Source of the DNA: Hyalella azteca
Lineage: Eukaryota; Arthropoda; Malacostraca; Amphipoda; Hyalellidae
Direction: 5' to 3'
DNA length: 64,000 nt
Assembly: GCF_000764305.2 (NCBI RefSeq)
Contig: NW_025944084.1
Span: forward strand, 186,001-250,000
How positions within the stretch are numbered: the stretch's first letter is position 1; each line of letters begins with the position of its first letter. A program made the translations under genes and the position numbers. This document shows, one piece after another, positions 1 through 11,721 of the stretch. The notes below the pieces were generated by a model. The model worked only from the letters and a program-made list of their open reading frames with translations. It was not told the origin of the DNA and did no database searches.

Positions 1-1922
1 GTGATTTCAGTTATGTTATACTTGCTCGTTCCCTGAATGACCAGTTATTTTTACAAATTTTCATCATTACAGGGTAGCAATAGAAACTGAAGTGACTAAA
101 ATGGTTTAAAGAGATTCAACCATCAGAGTTGATATGGTGCAGTTGCCAGTTAGTATATATTTGCCTCCTTATTGATTGATAGTTTGTCACTCCACAATGG
201 CCATGGCACCATGTATTACCCTACCTGTACAACTATTGTAAATAAAAACAAAATAAGTACACCTTATGAGAATATATATGTATATACTGTATGGCTCAGT
301 ATATATGTATATGCCTAAATTTGTTGTATATTAGTATACAGATATTTGGCAATTAACAAAGAGACTAAAAAAATGTATATAAGAAGTTCCAGGTGTAATA
401 GAGAGTGCAGAAACTTTGTGACCAGTCAATTGATGTCAATGGTTACTGTACAGTGAATCTTTCCTTACCAAACCTTACTTCCAATGGAATGGTGCTTCCT
501 ATCATTACAATGGTCTCTCCATACTACACCAAGTCCTTCAAATTAAAAAAATACTATCATATCTATGACATTGATTCCACTACTTTTCCATTTGGAATTG
601 AAGAGAGGGTTGCAAGAAAATAGACCAACATATATAAGTCTGTGTCACTTGGTTGATCCAGACATATCAGATAATTTATATATGAAGGTATGATCCAGGG
701 TTAGATTTTTTGAACAAATATAACATATATACATGAGTACATTTGTTCATTTATTCTCTCATATTGCACCATGGTCTAACTATATATAATGTAGCTACAT
801 ATGGTACTATATATAGACTGGAGATATATTTTATCCTGGGCATTTTTTCAAGGATGTGCATACTGAGAGAGAAAATCTAATCAAATGATTTATCCACTAG
901 AAACCCATATGCTCAAAACAATGCTTACTATGTAAAATCAATCATACACATGGAAGGGAAACTATAGAACTTTATTCAAATTTGACATTATAGTTACTAA
1001 TATAGAATAAAGATATATTGCTCCTTCCATAATTTGAAAAATAAGAGAACCAATTTTTCAATCATTCATTTTGTTTCTTGATTGTTTCAGGCAGTGATGC
1101 CATCATTGCCAGGCATGGAACAATGAGACAATGATTCTCTATTTACAGAGGGATTTCATTAAACAGGCTGTAATTCTAGGATTGAGCATAAAGCTTGTCA
1201 TTTTTTAGCAGATGAATGCCAACCTCCAGACTGCAATTGGATGTGATAACTGATATCGTCCACTCCAGACTGTAATTGGTTGATGGGATTGTGATGTCAT
1301 CCACTCCAGACTGTGATTGGTTGATGGGATTGTGATGTCATCTACTCCAGACTGTGATTGGTTGATGTGATTGTGATGTCATCTACTCCAGACTGTGATT
1401 GGTTGTGTCTAATATGCTCTGTGTTCTCATTAATATAATACCCCCCAGTCCCTCCCAGAATTCCAGGCAATGATTTCATTGTAGACTTAAATACAAGCAA
1501 AGGAATGTGAAGGCTTTAAAGGGCTGATAATAAGAATGATATTTTCAATGGAAGGCTGAAGTAGTTAGGTTTTTAACTATTGTCACGACTAGATTGGAAT
1601 TTTCCTACTCATGAATGAAACTTCACAGCTTAAAAGTATGCAATTCAAGTACATTTAGAATCTTGTGGCATGGTCATGCAGTTTTACTAACAAATAGATA
1701 GGAATAATTTACCTAGAACTAGAAGCTAGAATTAATTGCAGCTCTGAAAATATCAGAAAACCTCTATTTGTGGCTTGAATGATAGATATACTTATAGTCC
1801 ATGCTGCTGCCAGTGTCAGGAGGAGTGGCAAAAATCATTCATCATTTATACGATTCAAATCCTCTATTTCAACACTGAAGCATAGTTAGCATACATTTTT
1901 TCATGACAAAACTGAAATTTAC
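1..1922. other. Intron 1 of the PP2A B56 gene
   Basis: AT-rich sequence with no convincing exon. A short plus-strand open frame at 405-623 has no recognisable domain. The only structured part is the 41-bp tandem repeat near 1220-1408. Confidence 0.5.
1220..1408. repeat. 41-bp minisatellite, about four copies
   Basis: The core ACTCCAGACTGTGATTGG recurs at 1262, 1303, 1344 and 1385, a constant 41-bp period. A degenerate copy precedes it near 1223. Between cores is TTGATGGGATTGTGATGTCAT with few substitutions. Confidence 0.85.
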
Positions 1923-2067
1923 CTTTTAACATAGGAAGAGGCTGAAGATCAACTTCATTAGCTGTGCGATAGCGTGAAGATCCTTGAGATCTTTTAGGCT
2001 TTTTTTTCAAAGACCTCTTTGCAAAAGGGTCAATTCTATCAACAAAATTACCACTACCAGCAGACAT
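1923..2067 (-). CDS. wdb: PP2A B56 regulatory subunit (PPP2R5/widerborst-like), first coding exon, partial gene
   Basis: B56 subunits direct the PP2A phosphatase to its substrates. The exon opens at ATG 2065-2067 on the minus strand with MSAGSGNFVDRIDPFAKRSL and runs on through a basic KKKPKRSQGSSRYR stretch and ANEVDLQPLPMLK. This is the N-terminal signature of arthropod B56 proteins, and YRTANEVDLQPLP also occurs in vertebrate B56 subunits. The exon ends in phase 1 at AAAG followed by a GTAAAT donor at 1922. The HEAT-like repeats that form the bulk of the protein would lie beyond coordinate 1, and I see no second exon in 1-1922. The start is chosen because the match begins at this methionine. 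The family is clear; the exact paralogue is inferred. Confidence 0.85.
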
Positions 2068-3657
2068 GATGATTTACTTATTTAATCCAATAAAGCTAGG
2101 TATATTTAGCAAGTGGCAATCAGCCACACTGCTTTGCAACTGTCTTAGACACCACAAACCTAACCATCAACCCACATTATTTTCAATTCCAACAACCACA
2201 TTAAATATGTCTTTTGATCAATTTTAACAAAAAAATTCAACTTAAAATGCCTGTAGGTCTTTAAATGGAACATGTCATTACATGTTGAAAAAAGTTAACA
2301 GTACTCCAAAATTAAAATCAATAAACTTCACTTATTTAGAACCCAACATTGGCCAACTTAGTACTAAATACTTCTTGTGGCATTGTGGGCTGTGGCACTT
2401 GGCACTTACTAGGCTTAAATTAGTAGGTACTAAGAAATAAGAATTAGCTACTATGTTTTGATTCTTTGGGAACAGAATTGCTTTATCAGTGAATCAGTGA
2501 ATTTGATTGAAATCTTATTATTTATTGATAAGATATATAATAGATGGAACCTTGGCACAAGAAGATTAATTAAAGGTCAACTAAATATTGATTTATTTCT
2601 ATAAGACTATAGAGCATTTGATAATGTACTGGCCGGTATTGGAAAACATAGGGTACCTAAATCATTAATGATCCAATGTCAAGCAATACGCACAGAACGA
2701 ATCGATTTGAAATAAATAGGCCTAACAAAAGTTTATTCAAGAACCATAAAATGCAAATTGCTGCCGTGTTTTGGCTTATAAGTTTAGATTAGGCGTAGAC
2801 CGTAGAATGGTCCAATTTACGTACGTAATATTCTTTTTACAAACGTCAGACAACGCTGGCTGTATAAAGATTAGCCGATACTTCACAGCAAAAACTGAAT
2901 TGTATTTCATACAATTTAACACCAATAACAAGCAAAGCGCAAACGAATTCCTCAAACGCTGGTCACAGAGATCACGGCACTAATTTTCTGCTGATGAATA
3001 GTATTCAACATAGACGCAGAAATAAACTGAACGAAGAATATCGAGCTGTAAATAAGGCGGTGGTGACGGCGCTGCTCGATAGCAGTTTCGGGAACTCCTA
3101 GCTAAATTACCCGATGTTCAAAGGCTTTTCATCGCCTTTAAAATGATTTCTACTAAGTATTTAGTTTAAAGAAACACTGTATAATAAATATTTCAACAAA
3201 TCTAGTAACGTTTTTATTCATTTTTATAGATTAACACATCAAACTTTCGCAATTTTCAACAAATCCATATCTGCAAATAAGCAGACCCCAGTCTCGCAGT
3301 GGACGAGGCTGCGCGAGATTTCGCGAGAACAGCTTATTGTTACGTCAAAGGCGGTGTATTTAAACTATCTAATGACAAACATGTTTAATATTTTACTTTG
3401 GAATATTCAATCAAATTTATTAGTCGTAAATAAATGAACTCACTGTATTTGAATTTATTTGTTTTACTAATGTTTCAAATTATTAGCAACATATTAAGAC
3501 GCTCAAATATTTTGTCCAGTCAACGCTGTAGTTAGTCACTGAGAATTCATGAATCAATAACCTAAATGAAAATAAAAGCAATTTGAAAAATATTTATTCA
3601 AATTTGAAGACTGCTTATAACATCAGGAATATTATGCCTCAAATCTCAAATCAAACA

Positions 3658-3925
3658 GAGCTTGGCCCAGCGGATACAGTTCCGAGTACCAAGATCTGAG
3701 CAGTGAATTGTGGGTTCAATCGCAGCTACCTGCGACAGCTCAGGTGAAATTGGCAGAGTGGACGTGCGGGTAAGCACAGTGCCATGTTTGAACTAGGCAC
3801 AGTGCATACTGGAGAAGCGAGTTGCGTGTTCGAGATCCGCAAAAAGCTGTGAAAAGTTCTTCGACTTTCAGGATCGGAGACAGCCACGGTGGCTAAGTCG
3901 TTTATGCTGAAACTGCAATTAGTAT
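3658..3925 (+). mobile_element. tRNA-derived SINE, degenerate copy
   Basis: It starts with TTGGCCCAGCGGATACAGTT (tRNA A-box-like) and has a decayed B-box GGGTTCAATCGC. The body is GCGAGTTGCGTGTTCGAGA followed by CCGCAAAAAGCTGTGAA. The same order of blocks appears in the copies at 4150, 48918 and 63748 (minus). Divergence is high, so it is an old insertion. Confidence 0.7.
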
Positions 3926-4149
3926 TATTAAACCATCAAAAACCCGTTAGCCGGGGAACGCAGCCGTGGGATACTAATTGAACTCATAAATGAGACCTGG
4001 ATCCAACGTCCATGGTCAAAAAACCCTTACAACATTCAGTCTCAGACTGAAGTGCTCGCTCATAAGCAGGCTGTTCTGCATCCGGCCTCACTTACTCGGG
4101 CGTTACCTATTCAGGCTGCCCTGCCAGCTGGCTCAATATTTTCTTGCAA

Positions 4150-4345
4150 CCATTCAGTGGTTAAAGTTTAGAGTACAAAGACTGGCGCGGGTTCGATCCC
4201 AGCTCTGTACGAGGGGGCCGGGCGGTTAAGTACAGCAGAATTGTAGCAGTGAGTTGCGAGTTCAAGACCGCAAAATGCTGTGAATGTTCGGTGATGATAA
4301 GAATCGGCGACAGACCTACGGCCTAATAAACGCTGAAATCGTTAT
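4150..4345 (+). mobile_element. tRNA-derived SINE
   Basis: A 5' part CAGTGGTTAAAGTTTAGAGT leads to a perfect pol III B-box, GGTTCGATCCCAGCTCTG. The shared body follows: GGCCGGGCGGTTAAG, GCAGTGAGTTGCGAGTTC, AGACCGCAAAATGCTGTGAA. It is the second copy within 500 bp and better preserved than the first. Confidence 0.8.
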
Positions 4346-4832
4346 TATATTACCGACCGAACTACCTACTCATTTGCCTCGCGTCTCTACCTTCATGCAG
4401 CTCATAAGCCTAAGTTAGGTCTGCTCATGCTTCTATTGAGAGGAAAAATTTTGCATCGTATTTTATATTTTATTTAGTATTTTATATTTTTAGTATTTTA
4501 TATTTTTAGTATTTTAGGCCAGATGCAGTTTGACCATGATTAACGTGGAACGGATTTCCACGAAAACTTGGGCACAAACTGCAAACTAAAGCTCGTGTTA
4601 GAATGTGTGATTTTTTTCAGATTCCTACTCTATCCACAAGATACATCATTATTTAAATTTCTATGACTATACCCTCTAAGCACGATTGGTAGTCTATCAT
4701 TATTCATTAGTTCATGTGCAATAAAATCAAAAACTCTTCTGGAGTTTGAGAGAAATTTTTGCATAACCGGGAAAATTTTATACGTAATTTAAGGTCAGAG
4801 ATAGGCTATTTTTCGACCAAACTCGCGTATGT

Positions 4833-4968
4833 TTAGCGCATTTTCTCATTTATGAAAAAAATGAACTATTGTGCTCGCCATGTCCGTCTGTCCGTGACGT
4901 CAAGTTTTCGTCGACGAGAAAATGCGCTCTCTGTCACGCACAGCAGTGAGTACTGAGTTATATTTTTT
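4833..4968 (+). repeat. Short interspersed GCGCATTTTCTC repeat, copy A
   Basis: It begins TTTAGCGCATTTTCTCATTT, passes through a short GTCCGTCTGTCCGTGAC microsatellite and reaches TCGACGAGAAAATGCGCTCT. It ends GTGAGTACTGAGTTATATTT. GCGCATTTTCTC and GAGAAAATGCGC form a 12-bp perfect inverted pair. Three further copies lie at 24491, 44893 and 57550 (inverted). Confidence 0.8.
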
Positions 4969-6069
4969 TCTTTATGCAACCGTTTTTTAGAATTCTAAAA
5001 ATTAATTAAAACGAGTTGGCAATTTCACCTTCACGTACGGATAAGCTCAATGTCAGAACCACAAACTGTTGCCTACTGGCATAAAAGCTGAAATAACACC
5101 ACGAGAAGACCTTTACTCGTCCCGTGAATGTCTACTCGCCCCATACTCACTCGTCTGCTGTCCCTCAAACTCATTCATGATACTGACAGCCACGACGTGA
5201 GGCGGCAAACACCCAAGTCTCTTTTGCCGGACCATTAAACCATTAACAATTTTATAGCATATCAAATGAAGAAATGAATGTAACATTTTAATTGTGTTTA
5301 GTAGGATAGAAATATACAATTGTCTACACCTCACGACAAAATTTTAACAACGAACAGTTTTTTTACTACAAAGCCAGAATTGTTCTAACGATAATCAATT
5401 CAATATTATTATTATTATAGCGTAGTCCATGGATCCTACAATTTCCAAATTGTAGGATCTTATCAGAAATATGAGCGGAAAGATCCATGGAATCATAATA
5501 AATAAACCTCTAGGTTGTTTGAAATAAAAAATTGAATAAAGGGTAAACACGGACATATACAAGCACATTAAATATTAACTATAATACCTACAAGCAATGT
5601 CTGGTATTTTCGGTCCGCTGCATCAAGATATAGACTCCATTTGATCCAAATTACACTGAATCGCTTGACTACTTCATTGCCAGAATTGGCTGAACATAGA
5701 ACTCATAAATTAAAGAATTAGCATAAGCTGTACTCTGTACAATTTACTTCGTATTAATAAGCGTATAATCAATATAAATTATGAACTTTACATGTTACCA
5801 AGCTAACAGGAGAGGGCCGCATTGAACTAGTCTTCAGAGGCTCCCGTAAATCTTGAACTAACAGGAGCACAAAGCCAGCATGATACAATACCTACATGAG
5901 CCACAAACTAAGAACATTTTCACACAGCAGTCAGAGGCTCAGAGGTCTGCTTCTAAAAAGTTCCTCACGCCCGATTGCGCGGAAGTGCTATCGAAATAAT
6001 TCAATGGAATGCATGTAATATCTACATTGATCAGGAATTTAAAAGCAATACCAAAAAAGACAGAATTTT

Positions 6070-6195
6070 AACCATTTCTTAAGAATGAAAACGTTTCGGA
6101 GTCCAGCTCCATCGTCAGTACAAAAGTTCAAAACCAAAAGTTTGAACTGACGATGTAGCTGGACTCCGAAACGTTTTCATTTTTAAGAAATGGGT
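6070..6195. repeat. Near-perfect hairpin of about 125 bp (MITE or foldback)
   Basis: The left arm contains GAAAACGTTTCGGAGTCCAG and the right arm CTGGACTCCGAAACGTTTTC. Arms of about 58 bp flank a loop of a few bases around ACCAAA. It lies about 175 bp from the STEEP1 stop codon and could be transcribed in a longer 3' UTR. Confidence 0.85.
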
Positions 6196-6370
6196 AATAT
6201 TCTGGCTGTTTTCTTTGCTTTTAATTTCCTGATGAACTTGCGATTTAAGCAATCTAGTAATTTTAATACTTATCTACATTGATCATTTAAAAAAAATATA
6301 TACTCGACGTTAACACGAGGTCAGAACTGTACAAAACATGAACATGAGATCAGGGCTGTACAAAATATGT

Positions 6371-9300
6371 TTACTGGTTGAGCAGCGTCCCTCTAGCCAC
6401 TTTCTTAAGCCCCTGTTGCGCTGGAGTGCTGCCACCCAGGATGGCGTCCGCCTTCCTCTTGTTCATGCCCTTGCGAACAAGCTGCTTCTCGATGATGCGA
6501 GCGTTGCTGGCGTACGAGTCAGCCACTTCTCGCTACAAATTAATGTTTTTTTAGCACATTTCCATCTTTGTTAAATTCATGGGATATTTTTTATCCTAAT
6601 GTGGCCGAACTTGCTGTAAAAATAATAACAAGAGCAACAATAAAAAAAAATATTTTCTTTTTAAATTTAACGTGGTCTTTCTCATTCAACGTGGTTCGAC
6701 TTGCTTCATCTCAAAAGTACTTCAATCGTTCAGATCAATTATGACGAACACAAACTGGTCCTGCCACTACAAATAAATTCTTATTGTGACTTATTGAGAA
6801 GCAAACAGACTCACGAATTAGATTAAATTCAACGATCACACAGCATCGTGTTATTTAATGTGTTAGTTTAATAATAATTTTCTAAGTGTTAAGATATAGC
6901 AGAGAGCAATACTTACAGCTTCAATCTCGTCTTCCTCTTCATCAATGGTTGAGACCGTAACAGAGGAGAACTTGCCCATGTTGCGAGTATGTCTGGTGAT
7001 GGTAACACGTTCCTTGTTGCCCTGTTGCTGTGCTGCAGCTGCCGCCGCTGCTTCTGCTGCCACAGCGGCCACCTGCTCCTTCACTGCTGCGCCAGAGCTG
7101 CTCACCAGGCTACCCTGGTCAATGATAATCAAAATTTGTTGTAACGTCTGTAGTCCTGAAAACTACCGCCATTTAGGTACACAAGGACAATGGTGGCCGC
7201 CAGTGCAACTTTCAAATACTAACTGCTACCGTTTACTGTATATTGGCTTCTTGTATAGGCGCTACTGGCCATGGAAGGTACTGCTAGCTTTTTACACCAA
7301 ACCAGTAGAATTATAATTGGTCTCATTTAGCGTTCGTAAGTTTTACTTCATCGAAAGTGCAATCTCAAGGCTTAGAGTGTGGGAAGCCAGCACATTCATG
7401 AATGAAATATTTTTTCATAATCCTTAAGGACATGCATTTATTCATATATAAAAAAACTTGAAAAATAATTCTGGCTTAATTCTGACTGTTGTATGATGTT
7501 CCTTAAATTTGAAGTAGTTTTAGAGACGTTTGAAAGCCGACGACCTTCAGCATCACTGGAGTGACATCTTATTCTACCAGGAGATGTTGGTAGGGGAACC
7601 TACTACCTAGTGTGGAAACATGAGTTGGAAACATGAGAGAAGTTTCCCTGGACCAGGGAAACTACCTAGTGTGAAACAAGAAAAAAGATGCAGCAACTAC
7701 AAGGCTTTAGAAGAAATAATTTTTGAAGCTGAAATCATTGAAAATTAAAATAATTGAATGGTTGTTTTTGCATAGGTACCTTGACAATAAATGTAAGATG
7801 AGGCGATGGTGCGTGCTTATAGAAGAGCCAGAGTGAACACTTGCGGCACTTAGAGCGCTCCTGCCTCTCAACCATTCCCTCAGGTTTGCGTCTCAGGAAG
7901 ACAGCATCAGCAGGATCACACAGCAGGCGGTGAGCGTGGCGGTTGCCGTCTACAACGCGTGCTCCATCCCGCGCCCGTAACGGCAGCTTCTCCAGAGGAC
8001 AGTCTGGTGGCATGAGACATTTTTACTGTGAGCTTGTAAATATGGCTTATTTGTTCAAACAAGCGCTTTGGAGTAAAAGTTCCAACTCAAATGAGAGTCA
8101 CACCATAATCAGAAAATTAAAGGAAAAAGTAATTAATAGAAGGCCTGGATGATGATTTTACAAAATGAAAGTACCAATGAAATTGCATGCCATTTGCACT
8201 TAAAATGCCACTACATCTAGAAAGCATGAGGGTTTTCCCAAGTTGGAATTGCATGATTTATGGTGTCATAAATCCTGAATTAGTATAGTTCAAATGGACA
8301 TATTCATTTTTAAATTTTTTTCCTTTGCCAATTATTTTCCTTCTTACAAACCCCTCCTATATCAGTGCTGTCCAAATACCTTTTTTGCACTACCAATACC
8401 AGTCACAGTTGTTCTATCCAACAAATCCACACTCATTGTAATCCACACTCTTCCCTTGTTCTCTCATGGTGTTACTCTCACCTCCACCTCAGTAGGTGTT
8501 AATGCTCTCACAACCTGTCCTATCATCACATGCTTACATTCTACTACCAGGTGCTTCACAGATTCATTCACACTATCAAAATCCCTAAGAAAGCCCTCCA
8601 GTCTTCCCTCATTCCAACTGTATTCAAACAGAAGCATGCCAGATCTAACACAAAACAGTAGGTCCTACCTCTGCTATTATTTTGAATGTATTCATAATTT
8701 ACATTGCTTTCACTGCCAGGAATGGAGAGCAATGGCAGGAATAATGATTAACGTATCTGGCAGGGTTGGCAATGATTAAATCAAAATGATTAAATCATGT
8801 GATTAAATCACTTGATTTTTTTATAAAAATCATTTTTTTTATTTTTTCGATTTTTTTGATTTTTTCATATATTTAAATATATTGAGTGGCAGTTTTTAAT
8901 TTATATTGAGGTATTGTTATTCATGGTTTAGTATAAATGTACTATGAATGACAAATTGGAGGAGGTACATAAAGAAGAAAGTTTATTTTCCTAGAGGTTA
9001 GCATAACATACCATTTAGAATACTTGTGTTTTGAAAACAATATCTGGAAGATGGGGGCTGTTAGCTGCAACACACTGTTGGAGTCATTCTCAGAGGAGGG
9101 AGTAACCATGACAGTGAATTCCGATTGCTATGCGGCAATGTTGCAAAATTTCTTGCAGCCCATGATGGTAAACATTGTTGAAAATGAAGCATTGAGAGAC
9201 ATGTGGTTCCAGCAGGATGGGGCTACAGCTCACACAGCTCAAATGTCACTCAATGTTTTGAAACACATGTTTCCCGGATGTTTGGTGTCTCTGAGGGGTG

Positions 9301-11721
9301 ATTTACAGTGGCCTGCGAGGTCACCTGATTTGAGCATTTGCGATTTCTTTTTTTGGGGACAAGAAAAGGGGTTCTGAAAGAAAGGGGTTCAGAAGTTGCC
9401 CTCACACCCTACCACAGCTAAGGGAATGGATTATTGCAGAGGTTATGGCCATACCTCGCCATATGTGAGAACGTACTGTAGAAAACTTCTGAGAACGACT
9501 CCAACAGTGTGATGCAGCTAACAAACCCATCTTCCTGATATTGTTCTCAAAACATAAGCATTATAAATGGTATGTTATGCTAATCTTTAGGAAAATAAAC
9601 TTTCTTCTTTATGTACCTCCATTACTCTTTTATTTTGCCTCAAAACTGTTCAATCAGTTCTGCCCCACCCTGTATAAGCTAGGTAACACATTTAAATTGT
9701 ATATTGTAATCAATATATAACAAATAGTCCAAATAGTTGAAGACTACTTATAGCCTTATAAGAATTAGCTAAGCTGCTAGCTACATACAATGTATTGCAC
9801 CTTTGATGCCTCTGTACCAAAAACATTCAATTTATTGGAACCTAATACACACACTTAAAGACAACAAGTTTATATACCAATTTGTCATTCATAGTACATT
9901 TATACTGAACCATGAGTAACAATACCTCAATATAAATTAAAGACTGTCACTCAATATAATTAAATATATGAAAAAATAAAAAAAATCGAAAAAAATCATG
10001 ATTTTTTTATAAAAAAATCAAGTGATTTAATCACATGATTTAATCATTTTGATTTAATCATTGCCAACCCTGTTTTGGGGCGAAATAAAAGAGTAATGGA
10101 AGTACATAAAGAAGAAAGTTTGTTTACCTCAACATTAGCATAACATACCATTTAAAATACTTATGTTTTGAAAACAATATCAGGAAGATGGGGTTTGTTA
10201 GCTGCATCACACTGTTGGAGTCATTCTCGGAAGTTTTCTACAGCACGTTCACACATATGGCAAGGTATGGCCATAACCTCTGCAGCAATAATCCATTCCT
10301 TAGCTGTGGTAGGATGTGAGGGCGACTTCTGAACCCCTTTCTTTTAGATGTCCCCAAAGAAAGAAATCGCAAAAGCTCAAATCAGGTGACCTTGCAGGCC
10401 ACTGTAAATCACCCCTCAGAGTCTGGGAACATGCGTTTCAAAACATGGAGTAACATTCGGGCTGTGTGAGCTGTAGCCCCATCCTGCTGGAACCACACGT
10501 CTCTCACTGCTTCATTTTCAACAATGTTTTCTGTCATGGGCTGCAATAAATTTTGTAACATTGCAGCATAGTGATCGGAATTCACTGTTACAGTTACTCC
10601 CTCCTCTGAGAACGACTCCAACAGTGTGTTGCAGCTAACGGCCCCATCTTCCAGATATTGTTTTCAAAACATAAGTATTCTTAATGGTATGTTATGCTAA
10701 CCTCTAGGAAAATAAACTTTCTTCTTTATGTACCTCCATTACTCTTTTATTTTACCTCAAAACTGCTCAATCGGTTCTGCCCCACTCTTTATATTGAGAG
10801 GTTGAGATTGTATTGACCTTTTAGGCAATTAGAAAGATTTTCCACCCTAATACAAGTATTCTAATTAGAGTATTTAATTTCAATCTTTAAATATGTGAAT
10901 TTAAAACTAGAAACAATACAATTACAATTATAACATTATATATAAAATAATTAAATGCAGTAAATGGATATAAAATATTTGAATTGTGCACATGTTTATT
11001 TCAAACAGTATTAGATTTTCTCATAACTTAAGTCTCCTTTCAAGTCCTATGAAAAAATTCACCATATTTTCATAAAAGAAACTATTTTGGAATTTTGAAT
11101 TTTGGATAATACAGATAATAGAGTTGTACTCTCAAATGTTGCCTTTTGTAAATATATGCTGAGCCTCTGCAGTGTCTTCTTTGTTTTTAAATTCCTTGTA
11201 AATTTGCAATCCATGAAATCAGTGATTCAATCCATGAAATCAGTGATCATGAATTTGCAATCCATGAAATCAGTGATATCAGTATTCAATAATTTATCAA
11301 ATAAAGAGATTTAATATGATTAATTTATTCATACTTTAGCCAATCTCATAGAAAATGCAGATGAAATAAGAGACTAAAATGCAATGTAATCTCATTCCTC
11401 CTTATAACTGTCCTTATCAAATACCGTAACCTAGAATGTGCTGGGGGTTTATATTGCTATTAATTAGTTCACATTTGAGAGAAATGTGAGAAAATCACGT
11501 GCAAACTTTAAAACAAATACAAAATCCACCACATGATTTTCACAATACAAAAAATGTAAACAAAAAAATTACACCTCTAATCATTAGTAAATTATCTTAC
11601 CAATAATAAGCGCCATATGTCCACAAAGGCAATAATAAACTGTGAGAGGACGCTCTTCTTTGACTTCTTCTTGGTCCCGAGAATCTGAGACTACAACACT
11701 GCCAGATACAATTTTGGGCAT
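6371..11721 (-). CDS. STEEP1: STEEP1 (CXorf56/UPF0428) homologue, four exons, complete
   Basis: In vertebrates STEEP1 promotes exit of STING from the endoplasmic reticulum. Exons on the minus strand: 11601-11721, 7780-8003, 6917-7114, 6371-6532. All splice sites are GT/AG and phases close, giving 234 aa against 222 in human. Exon 1 encodes [20 protein letters not shown] and [13 protein letters not shown]. Exon 2 carries [29 protein letters not shown] and a CRKC pair, with FIVK at its end. Exon 3 has [20 protein letters not shown]. Exon 4 begins [18 protein letters not shown] and ends GTLLNQ. A glycine-rich stretch found in the vertebrate protein after FIV is replaced by an alanine/glutamine-rich segment ([13 protein letters not shown]). 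Intron 1 (3.6 kb) is packed with transposons. The identity is secure; function in an arthropod is inferred. Confidence 0.95.
8761..10072. mobile_element. Long terminal-inverted-repeat element, interrupted by a mariner-like element
   Basis: The left end CAGGGTTGGCAATGATTAAA is mirrored by the right end TTTAATCATTGCCAACCCTG. Arms extend about 200 bp: TCATTCATAGTACATTTATA at about 9887 is the complement of sequence near 8935. The CAGGG..CCCTG termini resemble hAT-type ends, but no matching 8-bp target duplication is visible. The class is therefore uncertain. It lies in STEEP1 intron 1. Confidence 0.75.
8955..9680 (+). mobile_element. mariner-like element with degenerate transposase fragment
   Basis: The open frame 9024-9377 encodes the C-terminal part of a DDE transposase: [16 protein letters not shown] with one catalytic Asp, then [17 protein letters not shown] with the next. 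Beyond 9377 the frame is lost, although QLREW-like remnants follow. Inverted flanks pair GGAGGTACATAAAGAAGAAA near 8960 with TTTCTTCTTTATGTACCTCC near 9600. The right terminus is CTGCCCCACCCTGTATA; the left terminus is missing. The element is dead and nested between the arms of the 8761-10072 element. Confidence 0.85.
10071..10792 (-). mobile_element. mariner-like element, second copy, inverted
   Basis: It is the same family as the copy at 8955, in the opposite orientation. The minus frame 10409-10621 reads [20 protein letters not shown] and [14 protein letters not shown], then breaks. Its start, GTTTTGGGGCGAAATAAAAG, abuts the right terminus of the long-TIR element with no spacer, so one element inserted into the end of the other. 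Confidence 0.85.
10508..11052. repeat. 545-bp duplicated segment, copy 1
   Basis: It runs from CTTCATTTTCAACAATGTTT inside the mariner-like copy through unique-looking flank (GAGAGGTTGAGATTGTATTG) to CTTAAGTCTCCTTTCAAGTC. The same order recurs at 13505-14054 with scattered substitutions. Because the copied block crosses the end of the transposon, it is a segmental duplication and not just two insertions. Confidence 0.8.

Larger units (their letters stand above)
2068..6370. other. Intergenic region between the B56 gene and STEEP1
   Basis: No supported gene. It should hold the B56 promoter and 5' UTR (2068 to about 3100; no motif is strong enough to call) and the STEEP1 3' flank (below 6371). 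It contains two tRNA-derived SINE copies, one copy of the GCGCATTTTCTC short repeat and a near-perfect hairpin at 6070-6195. A smaller inverted repeat around 5427-5495 pairs CCATGGATC with GATCCATGG and TACAATTT with AAATTGTA. Confidence 0.5.

Noticed and set aside
6945..7316. 123-codon plus-strand open frame with an alanine run
   Set aside because: It is the antisense shadow of STEEP1 exon 3; the GCT/GCC run reads as alanine on one strand and the other strand carries the conserved [14 protein letters not shown].
8294..8779. 161-codon plus-strand open frame
   Set aside because: It lies in STEEP1 intron 1, has no recognisable domain, contains low-complexity Ser/Thr/Leu text and runs into the transposon terminus at its 3' end.
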